NCBI RefSeq assembly: GCF_045984285.3
Contig: NZ_JBJQIK030000006.1
Span: 248,001-312,000 of the forward strand
Origin: Rugamonas sp045984285
Lineage (GTDB): Bacteria > Pseudomonadota > Gammaproteobacteria > Burkholderiales > Burkholderiaceae_D
DNA length: 64,000 bases
Direction of reading: 5' to 3'
This document shows positions 41,173 to 51,149 of this stretch, piece by piece. Position 1 is the stretch's first letter, and each line of letters starts with the position of its first letter. The position numbers were made by a program, and so were the translations under genes. Under the pieces are notes generated by a model. That model was not told the origin of the DNA. It did no database searches and saw nothing but the letters and a program-made list of their open reading frames with translations.

Positions 41173-42060
41173 ATGACCCAATATTCCGCTGGCGCCGCAT
41201 TCCGCAAGGCCGTCCAGGAAGAGTCGCCGCTGCAGGTTGTCGGCGCGATCAATGCGAACCATGCGCTGCTCGCCAAGCGCGCCGGCTTCCGCGCCATCTA
41301 CCTGTCGGGCGGCGGCGTGGCCGCAGGCTCGCTCGGCCTGCCGGACCTCGGCATCTCCAGCCTGGACGACGTGCTGACCGATGTGCGCCGCATTACCGAC
41401 GTGTGCGACCTGCCGCTGCTGGTGGACGTGGACACCGGTTTCGGCGCCTCCGCCTTCAATGTGGCGCGTACGGTGAAGTCCATGATCAAGTTCGGCGCGG
41501 CCGCCATGCACATCGAGGACCAGGTGGGCGCGAAGCGCTGCGGCCACCGTCCGGGCAAGGAGATCGTCAGCAAGCAGGAGATGGTGGACCGCATCAAGGC
41601 CGCCGTGGATGCGCGCACCGACGAGAACTTCGTCATCATGGCCCGCACCGACGCACTGGCCGTGGAGGGCCTGGATGCGGCCATCGAGCGCGCCATCGCC
41701 TGCGTGGAAGCGGGCGCGGACATGATTTTCCCGGAAGCGATGACTGAACTGGCCATGTACAAGCAGTTCGCCAACGCCGTGAAGGTGCCCATCCTCGCCA
41801 ATATCACCGAGTTCGGTTCCACGCCGCTGTTTACGGTGGAAGAATTGAAGACCGCCGATGTGGGCCTGGTGCTGTATCCGCTGTCCGCCTTCCGCGCCAT
41901 GAACAAGGCTGCCGAAAACGTCTACGGCGCCATCCGCCGCGACGGCACGCAAAAGGCCGTGCTGGATACCATGCAGACCCGCGCCGAACTGTATGAGCGC
42001 ATCAACTACCACGATTTCGAACAGAAGCTCGACGCCCTGTTCGCCGCCCAGAAAAAATAA
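41173..42060 (+). CDS. prpB: 2-methylisocitrate lyase
   Basis: The 295-residue enzyme cleaves 2-methylisocitrate to pyruvate and succinate, the last step of the methylcitrate cycle. It has YLSGGGVAAGSLGLPDLG, DVDTGFGASAFNVARTV, MHIEDQVGAKRCGHRPGKEI with the catalytic KRCGH, and VIMARTDALAVEG of the isocitrate-lyase superfamily. The ATG at 41173 follows AAAGGACACC; the frame opens earlier, across the promoter. RBS and family length agree. Confidence 0.96.
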   Translation: MTQYSAGAAFRKAVQEESPLQVVGAINANHALLAKRAGFRAIYLSGGGVAAGSLGLPDLGISSLDDVLTDVRRITDVCDLPLLVDVDTGFGASAFNVARTVKSMIKFGAAAMHIEDQVGAKRCGHRPGKEIVSKQEMVDRIKAAVDARTDENFVIMARTDALAVEGLDAAIERAIACVEAGADMIFPEAMTELAMYKQFANAVKVPILANITEFGSTPLFTVEELKTADVGLVLYPLSAFRAMNKAAENVYGAIRRDGTQKAVLDTMQTRAELYERINYHDFEQKLDALFAAQKK

Positions 42061-42072
42061 GGAGATAGCAGA

Positions 42073-43224
42073 ATGACCGAACAAGCAGCAGGCTTCAAGC
42101 CAAAAAAATCCGTCGCCCTGTCCGGCGTGGCCGCAGGTAACACCGCGCTGTGCTCCGTCGGCAAAACCGGCAACGACCTGCACTACCGCGGCTATGACAT
42201 TCTCGACGTTGCAGACTCCTGCGAATTCGAAGAAATCGCCTACCTGCTGGTGCATGGCAAGCTGCCGACCGTGGCGGAACTGAAAGGCTACAAGGCCAAG
42301 CTGAAATCGCTGCGCGGCCTGCCGCAGGCGGTGAAGGCCGCGCTCGAAGCGCTGCCGGCCGGCGCGCACCCGATGGACGTGATGCGCACCGGCGTCTCCG
42401 TGCTGGGCTGCGCGCTGCCGGAAAAGGACGACCACAATATCGCCGGCGCGCGCGACATCGCCGACCGCCTGATGGCCTCCTTCGGCTCCATGCTGCTGTA
42501 CTGGTACCACTTCAGCCACAACGGCAAGCGCATCGACGTGGAAACCGACGACGATTCCATCGGCGGCCACTTCCTGCATCTGCTGCACGGCGTGAAACCG
42601 CCCGAGAGCTGGGTGAAGGCCATGCACACCTCGCTGATCCTCTACGCGGAACACGAGTTCAACGCCTCCACCTTCACCAGCCGCGTGATCGCGGGCACCG
42701 GTTCCGATATCCACTCCGCCATCACCGGCGCCATCGGCGCACTGCGCGGCCCGAAACACGGCGGCGCGAATGAGGTGGCGCTGGACATCCAGAAGCGCTA
42801 CGAGAACGCCGACGAAGCGGAAGCGGATATCCGCAACCGCGTGGCGAACAAGGAAGTCGTGATCGGCTTCGGCCACCCGGTCTACACCATCTCCGATCCG
42901 CGCAACAAGGTGATCAAGGAAGTGGCACGTTCGCTGTCGCAGGAAGCCGGTTCGATGAAGATGTTCGACATCGCCGAGCGCCTGGAAAGCGTGATGTGGG
43001 AAGTGAAGAAAATGTTCCCCAACCTGGACTGGTTCTCCGCCGTGTCCTACCACATGATGGGCGTGCCGACCGCCATGTTCACGCCGCTGTTCGTCATTTC
43101 GCGCACCTCCGGCTGGGCCGCGCATATCATCGAACAGCGCATCGACAACAAGATCATTCGCCCGAGCGCGAACTATGTGGGTCCTGAAGACCTGAAGTTC
43201 GTGCCGATCAAGGACCGCAAGTAA
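42073..43224 (+). CDS. prpC: 2-methylcitrate synthase
   Basis: The 383-residue citrate-synthase-fold enzyme condenses propionyl-CoA and oxaloacetate. Motifs include KTGNDLHYRGYDILDVAD, a catalytic-His region in GAIGALRGPKHGGANEVALD, and VIGFGHPVYTISDPRN. The opening KPKKSVALSGVAAGNTALCS is typical of PrpC and not of GltA. GGAGATAGCAGA precedes the ATG, and the stop overlaps the next ATG by one base (TAATG). Confidence 0.96.
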   Translation: MTEQAAGFKPKKSVALSGVAAGNTALCSVGKTGNDLHYRGYDILDVADSCEFEEIAYLLVHGKLPTVAELKGYKAKLKSLRGLPQAVKAALEALPAGAHPMDVMRTGVSVLGCALPEKDDHNIAGARDIADRLMASFGSMLLYWYHFSHNGKRIDVETDDDSIGGHFLHLLHGVKPPESWVKAMHTSLILYAEHEFNASTFTSRVIAGTGSDIHSAITGAIGALRGPKHGGANEVALDIQKRYENADEAEADIRNRVANKEVVIGFGHPVYTISDPRNKVIKEVARSLSQEAGSMKMFDIAERLESVMWEVKKMFPNLDWFSAVSYHMMGVPTAMFTPLFVISRTSGWAAHIIEQRIDNKIIRPSANYVGPEDLKFVPIKDRK

Positions 43225-45824
43225 TGAACACCGGATACCGCAAGAAACTGCCCGGCACCGAACTGGATTACTTCGACGCGCGCGCCGCAGTCGACAGCAT
43301 CCAGCCGGGCGCCTGGGACAAGCTGCCATATACCTCGCGTGTGCTGGCCGAAAACTTGGTGCGCCGCTGCGAGCCGCACATGCTGCCGGATTCGCTGCGC
43401 CAGCTCATCGAGCGCAAGCGCGACCTGGACTTTCCATGGTTCCCGGCGCGCGTGGTGTGCCACGACATCCTCGGCCAGACCGCGCTGGTGGACCTGGCCG
43501 GTCTGCGCGACGCCATCGCGGAGCAGGGCGGCGATCCCGCGCTGGTGAACCCGGTGGTGCCGACCCAGCTGGTGGTGGACCACTCGCTGGCCGTGGAATG
43601 CGGCGGTTTCGACCCAGACGCCTTCGCGAAGAACCGCGCCATCGAGGACCGCCGCAACGAGGACCGCTTCCACTTCATCGACTGGACCAAGAAGGCCTTC
43701 CGCAATGTGGACGTGATCCCGCCGGGGAACGGAATCCTGCACCAGATTAATCTGGAGCGCATGTCGCCGGTGATCCAGGTCAGCGACGGCGTCGCCTATC
43801 CGGACACGCTGGTGGGCACCGATTCGCACACGCCGATGGTCGATGCGCTGGGCGTGATCGCCATCGGCGTCGGCGGTCTGGAGGCGGAGACCGTGATGCT
43901 GGGCCGCGCTTCCTGGATGCGCCTGCCCGATATCGTCGGCGTCGAGCTGACGGGCAAGCCGCAGCCGGGCATTACCGCCACCGATACGGTGCTGGCACTG
44001 ACCGAATTCCTGCGCAAGGAAAAAGTGGTGTCGGCCTACCTGGAGTTCTACGGCGAAGGCGCCACTGCGCTGACGCTGGGCGACCGCGCCACCATCTCCA
44101 ACATGGCGCCGGAATTCGGCGCCACCGCCGCGATGTTCTCCATCGACGAGCAGACAATCAAGTACCTCAGGCTGACCGGCCGCGACGACGAGCTGGTGAA
44201 GCTGGTCGAGCTCTATGCGAAGGAAACCGGCCTGTGGTCGGACAGCCTGAAGAACGCCGAGTACGAGCGCGTGCTGCGTTTTGACCTGTCCACCGTTGTG
44301 CGCAATATCGCCGGCCCGTCGAACCCGCACAAACGCGTGCCGACTTCCGAGCTGGCCGCGCGCGGCATCAGCGGCGTGGTGGAGAACGAGCCTGGCCTGA
44401 TGCCGGACGGCGCCGTGATCATTGCCGCCATCACCAGCTGCACCAACACCAACAACCCGCGCAATATGATTGCCGCCGGCCTGCTGGCGCGCAACGCAAA
44501 CCAGCGCGGCCTGCTGCGCAAGCCGTGGGTGAAGTCCTCGCTGGCGCCCGGCTCGAAGGCAGTCACGCTGTACCTGGAAGAGGCAGGCCTGATGCCGGAC
44601 CTGGAAAAGCTGGGCTTCGGCGTGGTCGCCTATGCCTGCACTTCCTGCAACGGCATGTCCGGCGCGCTGGATCCGGTGATCCAGAAGGAGATCGTGGAGC
44701 GCGACCTGTATGCCACCGCCGTCCTGTCGGGCAACCGCAACTTCGACGGCCGCATCCACCCGTATGCAAAGCAGGCCTTCCTGGCTTCGCCGCCGCTGGT
44801 GGTGGCCTACGCCATCGCCGGCACCATCCGTTTCGACATCGAGAAAGACATTCTCGGCACCGATGCGAATGGCCAGCCGGTGCGCCTGGCCGATCTCTGG
44901 CCGAGCGATGAAGAGATAGATGCCATCGTTGCCGCCAGCGTGAAGCCGGACCACTTCCGCAAGGTGTATATCCCGATGTTCGCACGCCAGGAAGACGACG
45001 GCGCGAGCGTGAGTCCGCTGTACGACTGGCGCCCGCAAAGCACCTACATCCGCCGTCCGCCGTACTGGGAAGGTGCGCTGGCAGGCGAGCGCACGCTGAA
45101 AGGCATGCGCCCGCTGGCTGTCCTCGGCGACAACATCACCACCGACCACCTGTCGCCATCGAACGCCATCATGATGGACAGCGCCGCCGGCGAATACCTG
45201 CACAAAATGGGCTTACCGGAAGAGGACTTCAACTCCTACGCTACCCACCGCGGCGATCACCTCACCGCGCAGCGCGCCACCTTCGCCAATCCAACGCTGA
45301 AGAACGAGATGGTGCTGGACGCGGATGGCAAGGTGAAGGCCGGGTCGCTGGCCCGCATCGAGCCGGAAGGCAAGGTCACGCGCATGTGGGAAGCCATTGA
45401 AACCTATATGGAGCGCAAGCAGCCCCTGATCGTGATTGCCGGCGCCGACTACGGCCAGGGTTCCTCGCGCGACTGGGCTGCGAAGGGCGTGCGCCTGGCG
45501 GGCGTGGAAGCGATTGTGGCCGAAGGCTTCGAACGCATCCACCGCACCAACCTGGTTGGCATGGGCGTGCTGCCGCTGGAGTTCACGCCGGGCGTGAACC
45601 GCCTCGCGCTGCACATCGACGGCACCGAGACCTACGACGTGCTGGGCGAGCGCACCCCGCGCGCCACGCTCACGCTGGTCATCCACCGCAAGAATGGCGA
45701 GAGCGTGTCCGTGCCTGTCACCTGCCGCCTCGATACGGCCGAAGAGGTGGCGATCTACGAAGCGGGCGGCGTGCTGCAGCGCTTCGCGCAGGACTTCCTG
45801 GCTTCCACGGCAAAGGCGGCATGA
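43224..45824 (+). CDS. acnD: Fe/S-dependent 2-methylcitrate dehydratase AcnD
   Basis: The 866-residue aconitase-family enzyme dehydrates 2-methylcitrate to a 2-methylaconitate isomer and works with PrpF. The [4Fe-4S] ligands lie in AITSCTNTNNPRNM and ACTSCNGMSG. Others are DLAGLRDAIAEQGGDP, GVGGLEAETVMLG and the C-terminal swivel-domain GADYGQGSSRDWAAKG. Length and the immediate prpF neighbour favour AcnD over AcnA. The 3' end overlaps prpF (ATGATG). Confidence 0.95.
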   Translation: MNTGYRKKLPGTELDYFDARAAVDSIQPGAWDKLPYTSRVLAENLVRRCEPHMLPDSLRQLIERKRDLDFPWFPARVVCHDILGQTALVDLAGLRDAIAEQGGDPALVNPVVPTQLVVDHSLAVECGGFDPDAFAKNRAIEDRRNEDRFHFIDWTKKAFRNVDVIPPGNGILHQINLERMSPVIQVSDGVAYPDTLVGTDSHTPMVDALGVIAIGVGGLEAETVMLGRASWMRLPDIVGVELTGKPQPGITATDTVLALTEFLRKEKVVSAYLEFYGEGATALTLGDRATISNMAPEFGATAAMFSIDEQTIKYLRLTGRDDELVKLVELYAKETGLWSDSLKNAEYERVLRFDLSTVVRNIAGPSNPHKRVPTSELAARGISGVVENEPGLMPDGAVIIAAITSCTNTNNPRNMIAAGLLARNANQRGLLRKPWVKSSLAPGSKAVTLYLEEAGLMPDLEKLGFGVVAYACTSCNGMSGALDPVIQKEIVERDLYATAVLSGNRNFDGRIHPYAKQAFLASPPLVVAYAIAGTIRFDIEKDILGTDANGQPVRLADLWPSDEEIDAIVAASVKPDHFRKVYIPMFARQEDDGASVSPLYDWRPQSTYIRRPPYWEGALAGERTLKGMRPLAVLGDNITTDHLSPSNAIMMDSAAGEYLHKMGLPEEDFNSYATHRGDHLTAQRATFANPTLKNEMVLDADGKVKAGSLARIEPEGKVTRMWEAIETYMERKQPLIVIAGADYGQGSSRDWAAKGVRLAGVEAIVAEGFERIHRTNLVGMGVLPLEFTPGVNRLALHIDGTETYDVLGERTPRATLTLVIHRKNGESVSVPVTCRLDTAEEVAIYEAGGVLQRFAQDFLASTAKAA

Positions 45825-47011
45825 TGGCGCAGATCAAAATTCTCGCAACGTATATGCGCGGTGGCACCAGCAAGGGCGTCTTCTTCCGCCTGCAGGACCT
45901 GCCGGAAGCAGCGCAGGCGCCCGGGCCTGTACGCGATGCGCTGCTGCTGCGCGTGATCGGCAGCCCCGATCCCTACGCCAAGCAGATCGACGGCATGGGC
46001 GGCGCCACCTCCAGCACCAGCAAGACGGTGATCCTGTCGAAGAGCAGCCGCCCGGACCATGATGTGGACTACCTGTTTGGCCAGGTTTCCATCGACAAGC
46101 CTTTCGTGGACTGGAGCGGCAACTGCGGCAACCTGTCTTCCGCCGTTGGCGCTTTCGCCATCAGCGGCGGCCTGGTGGACGCAAGCCGCGTGCCGCGCAA
46201 CGGCGTGGCCGTGGTGCGTATCTGGCAAGCCAATATTGGCAAGACCATCATCGCCCACATCCCCATTACTGATGGTGCAGTGCAGGAGACCGGTGATTTC
46301 GAGCTGGATGGCGTGACCTTCCCGGCCGCGGAAGTGCAGCTGGAATTCATGGACCCGGCTGCGGAGGAGGAGGGCGCCGGCGGCGCCATGTTCCCGACCG
46401 GGAACCTGGTGGACGACCTGGAAGTACCGGGTGTCGGCACCCTCAAGGCAACCATGATCAATGCCGGCATTCCCACCATCTTCGTGAACGCCGATGCCAT
46501 CGGCTACACGGGCACTGAACTGCAGGAAGCGATCAACGGCGACAGCAAGGCGCTGGCGATGTTCGAAACCATCCGCGCTTACGGGGCAGTGAAAATGGGC
46601 CTGATCGGCAATCTTGACGAAGCGGCCACGCGCCAGCACACGCCGAAGGTTGCTTTCGTTGCGCCGCCGAAGAGCTATGCCGCGTCCAGCGGCAAGCAGG
46701 TGGCGCAGGGGGATATCGACCTGCTGGTGCGCGCGCTCTCCATGGGCAAGCTGCACCACGCCATGATGGGCACCGCCGCCGTGGCAATCGGCACGGCGGC
46801 TGCCATTCCCGGCACCCTGGTCAATCTCGCCGCGGGCGGGGGAGAGCGCAATGCAGTCCGATTCGGCCACCCTTCCGGCACCCTGCGTGTGGGCGCCGAA
46901 GCCGTGCAGCAGGACGGCCAGTGGAGCGTGACCAAGGCCATCATGAGTCGCAGCGCGCGCGTGCTGATGGAAGGCTGGGTGAGGGTTCCGGAAGAGGCGC
47001 TCAAGCCTTAG
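45821..47011 (+). CDS. prpF: 2-methylaconitate cis-trans isomerase PrpF
   Basis: The 396-residue enzyme of the diaminopimelate-epimerase fold family converts the AcnD product into the isomer used by aconitase AcnB. It opens IKILATYMRGGTSKGVFFRL and has PYAKQIDGMGGATSSTSKTV, WSGNCGNLSSAVGAFAI with the catalytic-type Cys, and a C-terminal GGGERNAVRFGHPSGTLRVG. It starts at the first or second ATG of ATGATG. It is the last gene before the terminator. Confidence 0.95.
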   Translation: MMAQIKILATYMRGGTSKGVFFRLQDLPEAAQAPGPVRDALLLRVIGSPDPYAKQIDGMGGATSSTSKTVILSKSSRPDHDVDYLFGQVSIDKPFVDWSGNCGNLSSAVGAFAISGGLVDASRVPRNGVAVVRIWQANIGKTIIAHIPITDGAVQETGDFELDGVTFPAAEVQLEFMDPAAEEEGAGGAMFPTGNLVDDLEVPGVGTLKATMINAGIPTIFVNADAIGYTGTELQEAINGDSKALAMFETIRAYGAVKMGLIGNLDEAATRQHTPKVAFVAPPKSYAASSGKQVAQGDIDLLVRALSMGKLHHAMMGTAAVAIGTAAAIPGTLVNLAAGGGERNAVRFGHPSGTLRVGAEAVQQDGQWSVTKAIMSRSARVLMEGWVRVPEEALKP

Positions 47012-47032
47012 AGTGTGGCATTCCTGCCTCCG

Positions 47033-47058
47033 AAAGCCCGGCTGGTCCGGGCTTTCTT
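47033..47058 (+). terminator. Intrinsic terminator of the prp operon
   Basis: AAAGCCCGG (47033-47041), loop CTGGT, CCGGGCTTT (47047-47055) followed by CTTCT. It starts 22 bases past the prpF stop. Confidence 0.85.
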
Positions 47059-47091
47059 CTATAGTTGTAGCGATTGCAACCGTCCTGGTTT

Positions 47092-50000
47092 ATGATCCGT
47101 AACAATTACGGTGACTCTTCTGCCATGACGCATGTGTTGACCAATCCGGAATTCGTCGCCGACGCTTTGCAGTTAATTGGCATGCCCGCTTGCGCATGCG
47201 ATGCGGAAGGCGTGGTGCTCGCATCGAATCCCGAACTTGAAAAACTGCTGGAGTTCGACCCTGCCGGACGGCGGGTGGATGAACTCTTTGCGCGCCATGT
47301 GCACCGGGAGAACGCGGAGGCCATGCGCGAGGCGCTGGCCGGCCACGGCTCTTCCTGGGACAGCTGCCTGCTCTCCGCCAGCGGACGCTATATATCCGTC
47401 CAGCTCACCGTGAAGGCGCTGAAAGGCGGTTCCGGCCTCACCATCCTGTTCGACGACGTGAGCACCGTGCAGCGCGACCAGCGCGCCCTGCGCAAGGCCA
47501 TGCTGGAGCAGCAGGCGATTCTCGAAAACGCGGCGGTCGGCATCATCTTCAGCAAGGCCGATGTAATCCAGGAAGTGAATATGCGTGCAGCCGAAATGTT
47601 CGGCTATGAACGCCATGAGCTGGAGGGTGGCAGCGCCGACATCATCTACCCCACGCGCGAGGAATTCGAGTTGCGCCGCGAGCAGTACGCGCCCGCGCTG
47701 GCCCAGGGCCGCTCCCTGACGCTGGAAGTGCAGATGCGGCGGCGTGACGGCACGCTGTTCTGGTGCCGCTGCCATGGCCGCGCCATCGATGCCTCCGACC
47801 TGACCGAAGGCATGGTGTGGATCGTGGAGGATATCGACGAACAGCGCGCGCAGAGCGAAGCGTCGCGCCAGCTGCTGCTGGAACAGAAGGCGATTCTGGA
47901 CAATGCATCGGTCGGCATCCTGTTCACCAAGAACCAGCGCCTGATGAGCTGCAATCCGCGCATGGCTGAAATGTTCGGCTATTCGCGCGACGAGATGACG
48001 GGCCAGCATGCCAGCATCGTTTTCATCTCGCAGGAGATTTACGACGAATTCGGCAAGGAGGCCGGCCCCTTCCTCGGCACCGGCCGTCCCTTCGAGAAGA
48101 AGGAGTTCCAGTTCAGGCGCAAGGACGGTTCGCTGTTCTGGTGCCGCGTGCGCGCCAAGGCGGTGGACCAGGAGCACAACAACGGCGGCACCATCTGGAT
48201 CCTGGAAGACGTGACGCAGTCGCGCCAGACGCAGATGGAAGTGGAAGCGATCATGGAAAACGCCTCCATCTCCATCCTGTTCACAAAGAACCGCATCATC
48301 ACGCGCTACAACCGCGGCTTCGCCGAAATGTTCCGCTACGACGGCGACGAAGGCCTTGGCATGCCCGGCATGTCGCTCTACCCCTCGCAGGAGGCCTACG
48401 ACCGCCTCGGTGCACTGGCCACGCCCTTCCTGAGCGCGGCCAAACCCTTCCAGACCGAAGTGGAAATGCGGCGCAAGGACAACACCACCTTCTGGGCCCA
48501 GCTGATTGCCTACGTGGTCAATCCCGAAGACCCTGCGCAAGGCACCATCTGGATTGCGGAAGACCGCACCCACCAGAAAGAGGCGGAGGAATCGCTGCGC
48601 AATGCGCTGCTGGAGAACGAAGCGATCCTGCAAAGCGCGGTGCTCGGCATTTCCGTCTGCGAAAACGGCCGCAACCTGCGCTGCAATGCCAAGATGGAGG
48701 AGCTGTTCGGCTATGCGCCGGGCGAGATGACGGGCATCAGCGTGCAGGCCTTCTATCCTGACCTCGAAGCATGGGATGCTGCGCGCAAGGAAACGGCGTC
48801 GGACTTCCGCGCGGGCCGCGTGAGCTCACTGGAACTGCAGCTGGCGCGCAAGGACGGCTCGACGTTCTGGGGCCGCCTGTCCGGCCGGCCCTTCGACCTG
48901 AATAACCCGCGCGGCCGTTCGGTGTGGCTGGTGGACGATGTGACGGCCCGCCGCGAAGCGGCCGACGCAATCCGCCGCGCGCGCGACGACCTCGAAGTGC
49001 GGGTGCTGGAACGCACCGCCGAACTGGCGGGCGCCAACGCCATGCTGCAAGGCGAGATCGTGGAGCGCCGCCAGGCCGAGGCCCGCGTGCACCACATGGC
49101 CTACCACGACAGCCTCACGGGCCTGCCGAACCGCGCGCTGCTGGCGGACCGCCTGGACCGCGCCATGCTGTCGGCGCAGCGTTCCGAACGCAAGCTGGCC
49201 GTGATGTTCCTCGACCTCGACCGCTTCAAGACCATCAACGATTCGCTGGGCCACCTCACCGGCGACCTGCTGCTGAAGGAAGTAGCGAGCCGCCTGTGCC
49301 GCGCCGTGCGCGCCAGCGATACCGTGGCCCGCCTCGGCGGCGACGAGTTCGTGGTGCTGCTGCCGGGCATGCACCGGCCGGATGAAGCGGTGCATGTGGC
49401 CGAGAAAATCATCGATATCCTCGCCACGCCGGTGGAGCTGGACGAGCACACGCTGCACGTCACGCCATCCATCGGCATCTGTGTGTATCCGGATGACGGG
49501 CAGGACGTGGAAACCCTGATGCGCCATGCCGATGCAGCCATGTATCACGCCAAGGCGGCAGGCCGCAACAATTACCAGTTCTTCACGCAGAAGATGAACC
49601 TGACGGCGGCGCACCACTTCGAGCTGGAAAACAGCCTGCGCGGTGCACTCGCCAACAACGAGTTCGAACTGCACTTCCAGCCCATCATGGATATCGGCAC
49701 GCGCCGCCTGCACACGATGGAAGTGCTGCTGCGCTGGCGCCGCGGCGGCAATGGCCTGGTCATGCCGGACCAGTTCATTCCCATCATCGAGGAGAACGGC
49801 CTGATCGTGCCGATCGGCGAATGGGTGATACGCCGTGCCTGCGAGCAGAGCATGGAATGGCAGCGCCAGGGGCTTCTGCCGGTGCCGCTGGCGGTCAACC
49901 TGTCGCCGCGGCAGTTCATGCACCGTGGACTGGTCGATTCCATCCGCGGCATCCTGAACGAAACCGGCATCGACCCGGCCATGATCGAATTCGAGATCAC

Positions 50001-50388
50001 CGAAACGGCGCTGATGCAGCATGGCGAGCATACGCTGGCGGTGCTGGACCAGATCAACGCCATGGGCATCCGCCTGTCGATTGACGACTTTGGCACCGGC
50101 TATTCAAGCCTGGCCTACCTGAAGCGCTTCCCGGTCAAGAAGATCAAGATCGACCGCGCCTTCGTCAAGGATCTGGAGCACAGCGCGGAAGACCGCGCCA
50201 TTGTCGCGGCCATCATCGCGCTGTCGGACAGCATGCAGCTGTCCGTGGTGGCGGAAGGGGTGGAGACGGAAGGGCACTTCGACCTGCTGCAGCGCCAAGG
50301 CTGCCAGTTCGCGCAGGGCTACCTGTTCTCCGAGCCAGTGCCGCGCGCGAATGCGCAGCACATGCTGGAGCGGCGCAAGGCGGCTTAG
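47092..50388 (+). CDS. Multi-PAS GGDEF/EAL cyclic-di-GMP protein
   Basis: The roughly 1,098-residue cytoplasmic protein has an N-terminal PAS-like domain and four tandem PAS modules (to about residue 620). Each reads close to EQxAILxNAxVGIxFxK then AEMFGY, and ends in a W-I-V/L-E-D strand. A short coiled coil (ARDDLEVRVLERTAELAGAN) leads to GGDEF (HDSLTGLPNRALLADRLDRA, then RLGGDEFVVLLPG, near 748) and EAL. The EAL signature is EVLLRW, while NLSPRQF, EITETALM, IDDFGTGYSSLAYL, KIDRAFV and VAEGVETEG are intact, so activity is plausible. There is no membrane helix. The start is uncertain: ATG 47092, TTG 47074 or ATG 47125 (best ribosome site, GGTGA). Confidence 0.88.
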   Translation: MIRNNYGDSSAMTHVLTNPEFVADALQLIGMPACACDAEGVVLASNPELEKLLEFDPAGRRVDELFARHVHRENAEAMREALAGHGSSWDSCLLSASGRYISVQLTVKALKGGSGLTILFDDVSTVQRDQRALRKAMLEQQAILENAAVGIIFSKADVIQEVNMRAAEMFGYERHELEGGSADIIYPTREEFELRREQYAPALAQGRSLTLEVQMRRRDGTLFWCRCHGRAIDASDLTEGMVWIVEDIDEQRAQSEASRQLLLEQKAILDNASVGILFTKNQRLMSCNPRMAEMFGYSRDEMTGQHASIVFISQEIYDEFGKEAGPFLGTGRPFEKKEFQFRRKDGSLFWCRVRAKAVDQEHNNGGTIWILEDVTQSRQTQMEVEAIMENASISILFTKNRIITRYNRGFAEMFRYDGDEGLGMPGMSLYPSQEAYDRLGALATPFLSAAKPFQTEVEMRRKDNTTFWAQLIAYVVNPEDPAQGTIWIAEDRTHQKEAEESLRNALLENEAILQSAVLGISVCENGRNLRCNAKMEELFGYAPGEMTGISVQAFYPDLEAWDAARKETASDFRAGRVSSLELQLARKDGSTFWGRLSGRPFDLNNPRGRSVWLVDDVTARREAADAIRRARDDLEVRVLERTAELAGANAMLQGEIVERRQAEARVHHMAYHDSLTGLPNRALLADRLDRAMLSAQRSERKLAVMFLDLDRFKTINDSLGHLTGDLLLKEVASRLCRAVRASDTVARLGGDEFVVLLPGMHRPDEAVHVAEKIIDILATPVELDEHTLHVTPSIGICVYPDDGQDVETLMRHADAAMYHAKAAGRNNYQFFTQKMNLTAAHHFELENSLRGALANNEFELHFQPIMDIGTRRLHTMEVLLRWRRGGNGLVMPDQFIPIIEENGLIVPIGEWVIRRACEQSMEWQRQGLLPVPLAVNLSPRQFMHRGLVDSIRGILNETGIDPAMIEFEITETALMQHGEHTLAVLDQINAMGIRLSIDDFGTGYSSLAYLKRFPVKKIKIDRAFVKDLEHSAEDRAIVAAIIALSDSMQLSVVAEGVETEGHFDLLQRQGCQFAQGYLFSEPVPRANAQHMLERRKAA

Positions 50389-51149
50389 CTGAGGGTGGCG
50401 ATCACCGGTGCGTGATCGGAAGGCTGCTTCCACTTGCGCGGCGCGCGGTCAATGCGGCATTCGGTGCAGCGCGCGGCCAGCGGTGCGGACAGCAGGATAT
50501 GGTCGATGCGCAGGCCCTGGTTCTTCTGGAAGCGCAGCATGCGGTAGTCCCACCAGCTATAGGTTTTCTCGGGCTGTTCGAACAGGCGGTAGGAGTCGGT
50601 GAGGCCGAGCTGGATCAGCTCCTGGAAGGCGGCCCGCTCGCGCGGCGACACATGCACTTCGCCCTCCCAGGCCGCCGGGTCATGCACGTCGCGGTCTTCC
50701 GGCGCCACGTTATAGTCGCCCAGCACGGCCAGCTGCGGATTGTGGGCCAGCTCCTCGGCCAGCCAGTCGCGCAGCGACTGCATCCAGCCCAGCTTGTAGA
50801 CGTATTTGTCCGAATCCACGGCCTGGCCGTTGGGCACGTAGGCACAGACCACGCGCATGCCGCCGATGGTCGCGGCCAGGATGCGCTGCTGCTCGTCGGG
50901 ATATTTGGGGTTGTTGCGCACGATATCGCTCATCGGCAGCCTGGACAGGATGGCGACGCCGTTATAAGTTTTCTGGCCGCTGAACACGACCTGATAACCG
51001 GCGGCTTCTATTTCCGCCGCCGGGAATTTATCGTCCGTCAACTTTGTTTCTTGAACGCAGAGAATATCTACTGGATTTTCCTGTAGCCAATTAAGCAGAT
51101 GGGGCAGGCGGACATTTAGAGAATTTACATTCCAAGTAGCAATTTTCAT
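50385..51149 (-). CDS. xthA: Exodeoxyribonuclease III
   Basis: The 254-residue AP endonuclease / 3' exonuclease for base excision repair has the family stations MKIATWNVNSLNVRL, ILCVQETKLTD, YNGVAILSR, LGDYNVAPEDRDVHDP, YSWWDYR, GLRIDHILLS and SDHAPVIATL, with Mg-binding Glu and catalytic Asp/His. It starts at 51149. The stop overlaps the preceding convergent gene's stop by four bases. Confidence 0.96.
   Translation of the reverse strand: MKIATWNVNSLNVRLPHLLNWLQENPVDILCVQETKLTDDKFPAAEIEAAGYQVVFSGQKTYNGVAILSRLPMSDIVRNNPKYPDEQQRILAATIGGMRVVCAYVPNGQAVDSDKYVYKLGWMQSLRDWLAEELAHNPQLAVLGDYNVAPEDRDVHDPAAWEGEVHVSPRERAAFQELIQLGLTDSYRLFEQPEKTYSWWDYRMLRFQKNQGLRIDHILLSAPLAARCTECRIDRAPRKWKQPSDHAPVIATLS

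Noticed and set aside
38562..41747. Plus-strand frame of over 1,000 codons across the hydrolase, DUF6328 and prpR genes
   Set aside because: It crosses three well-supported minus-strand genes, the prpR operator and the sigma-54 promoter; the translation has no domain.
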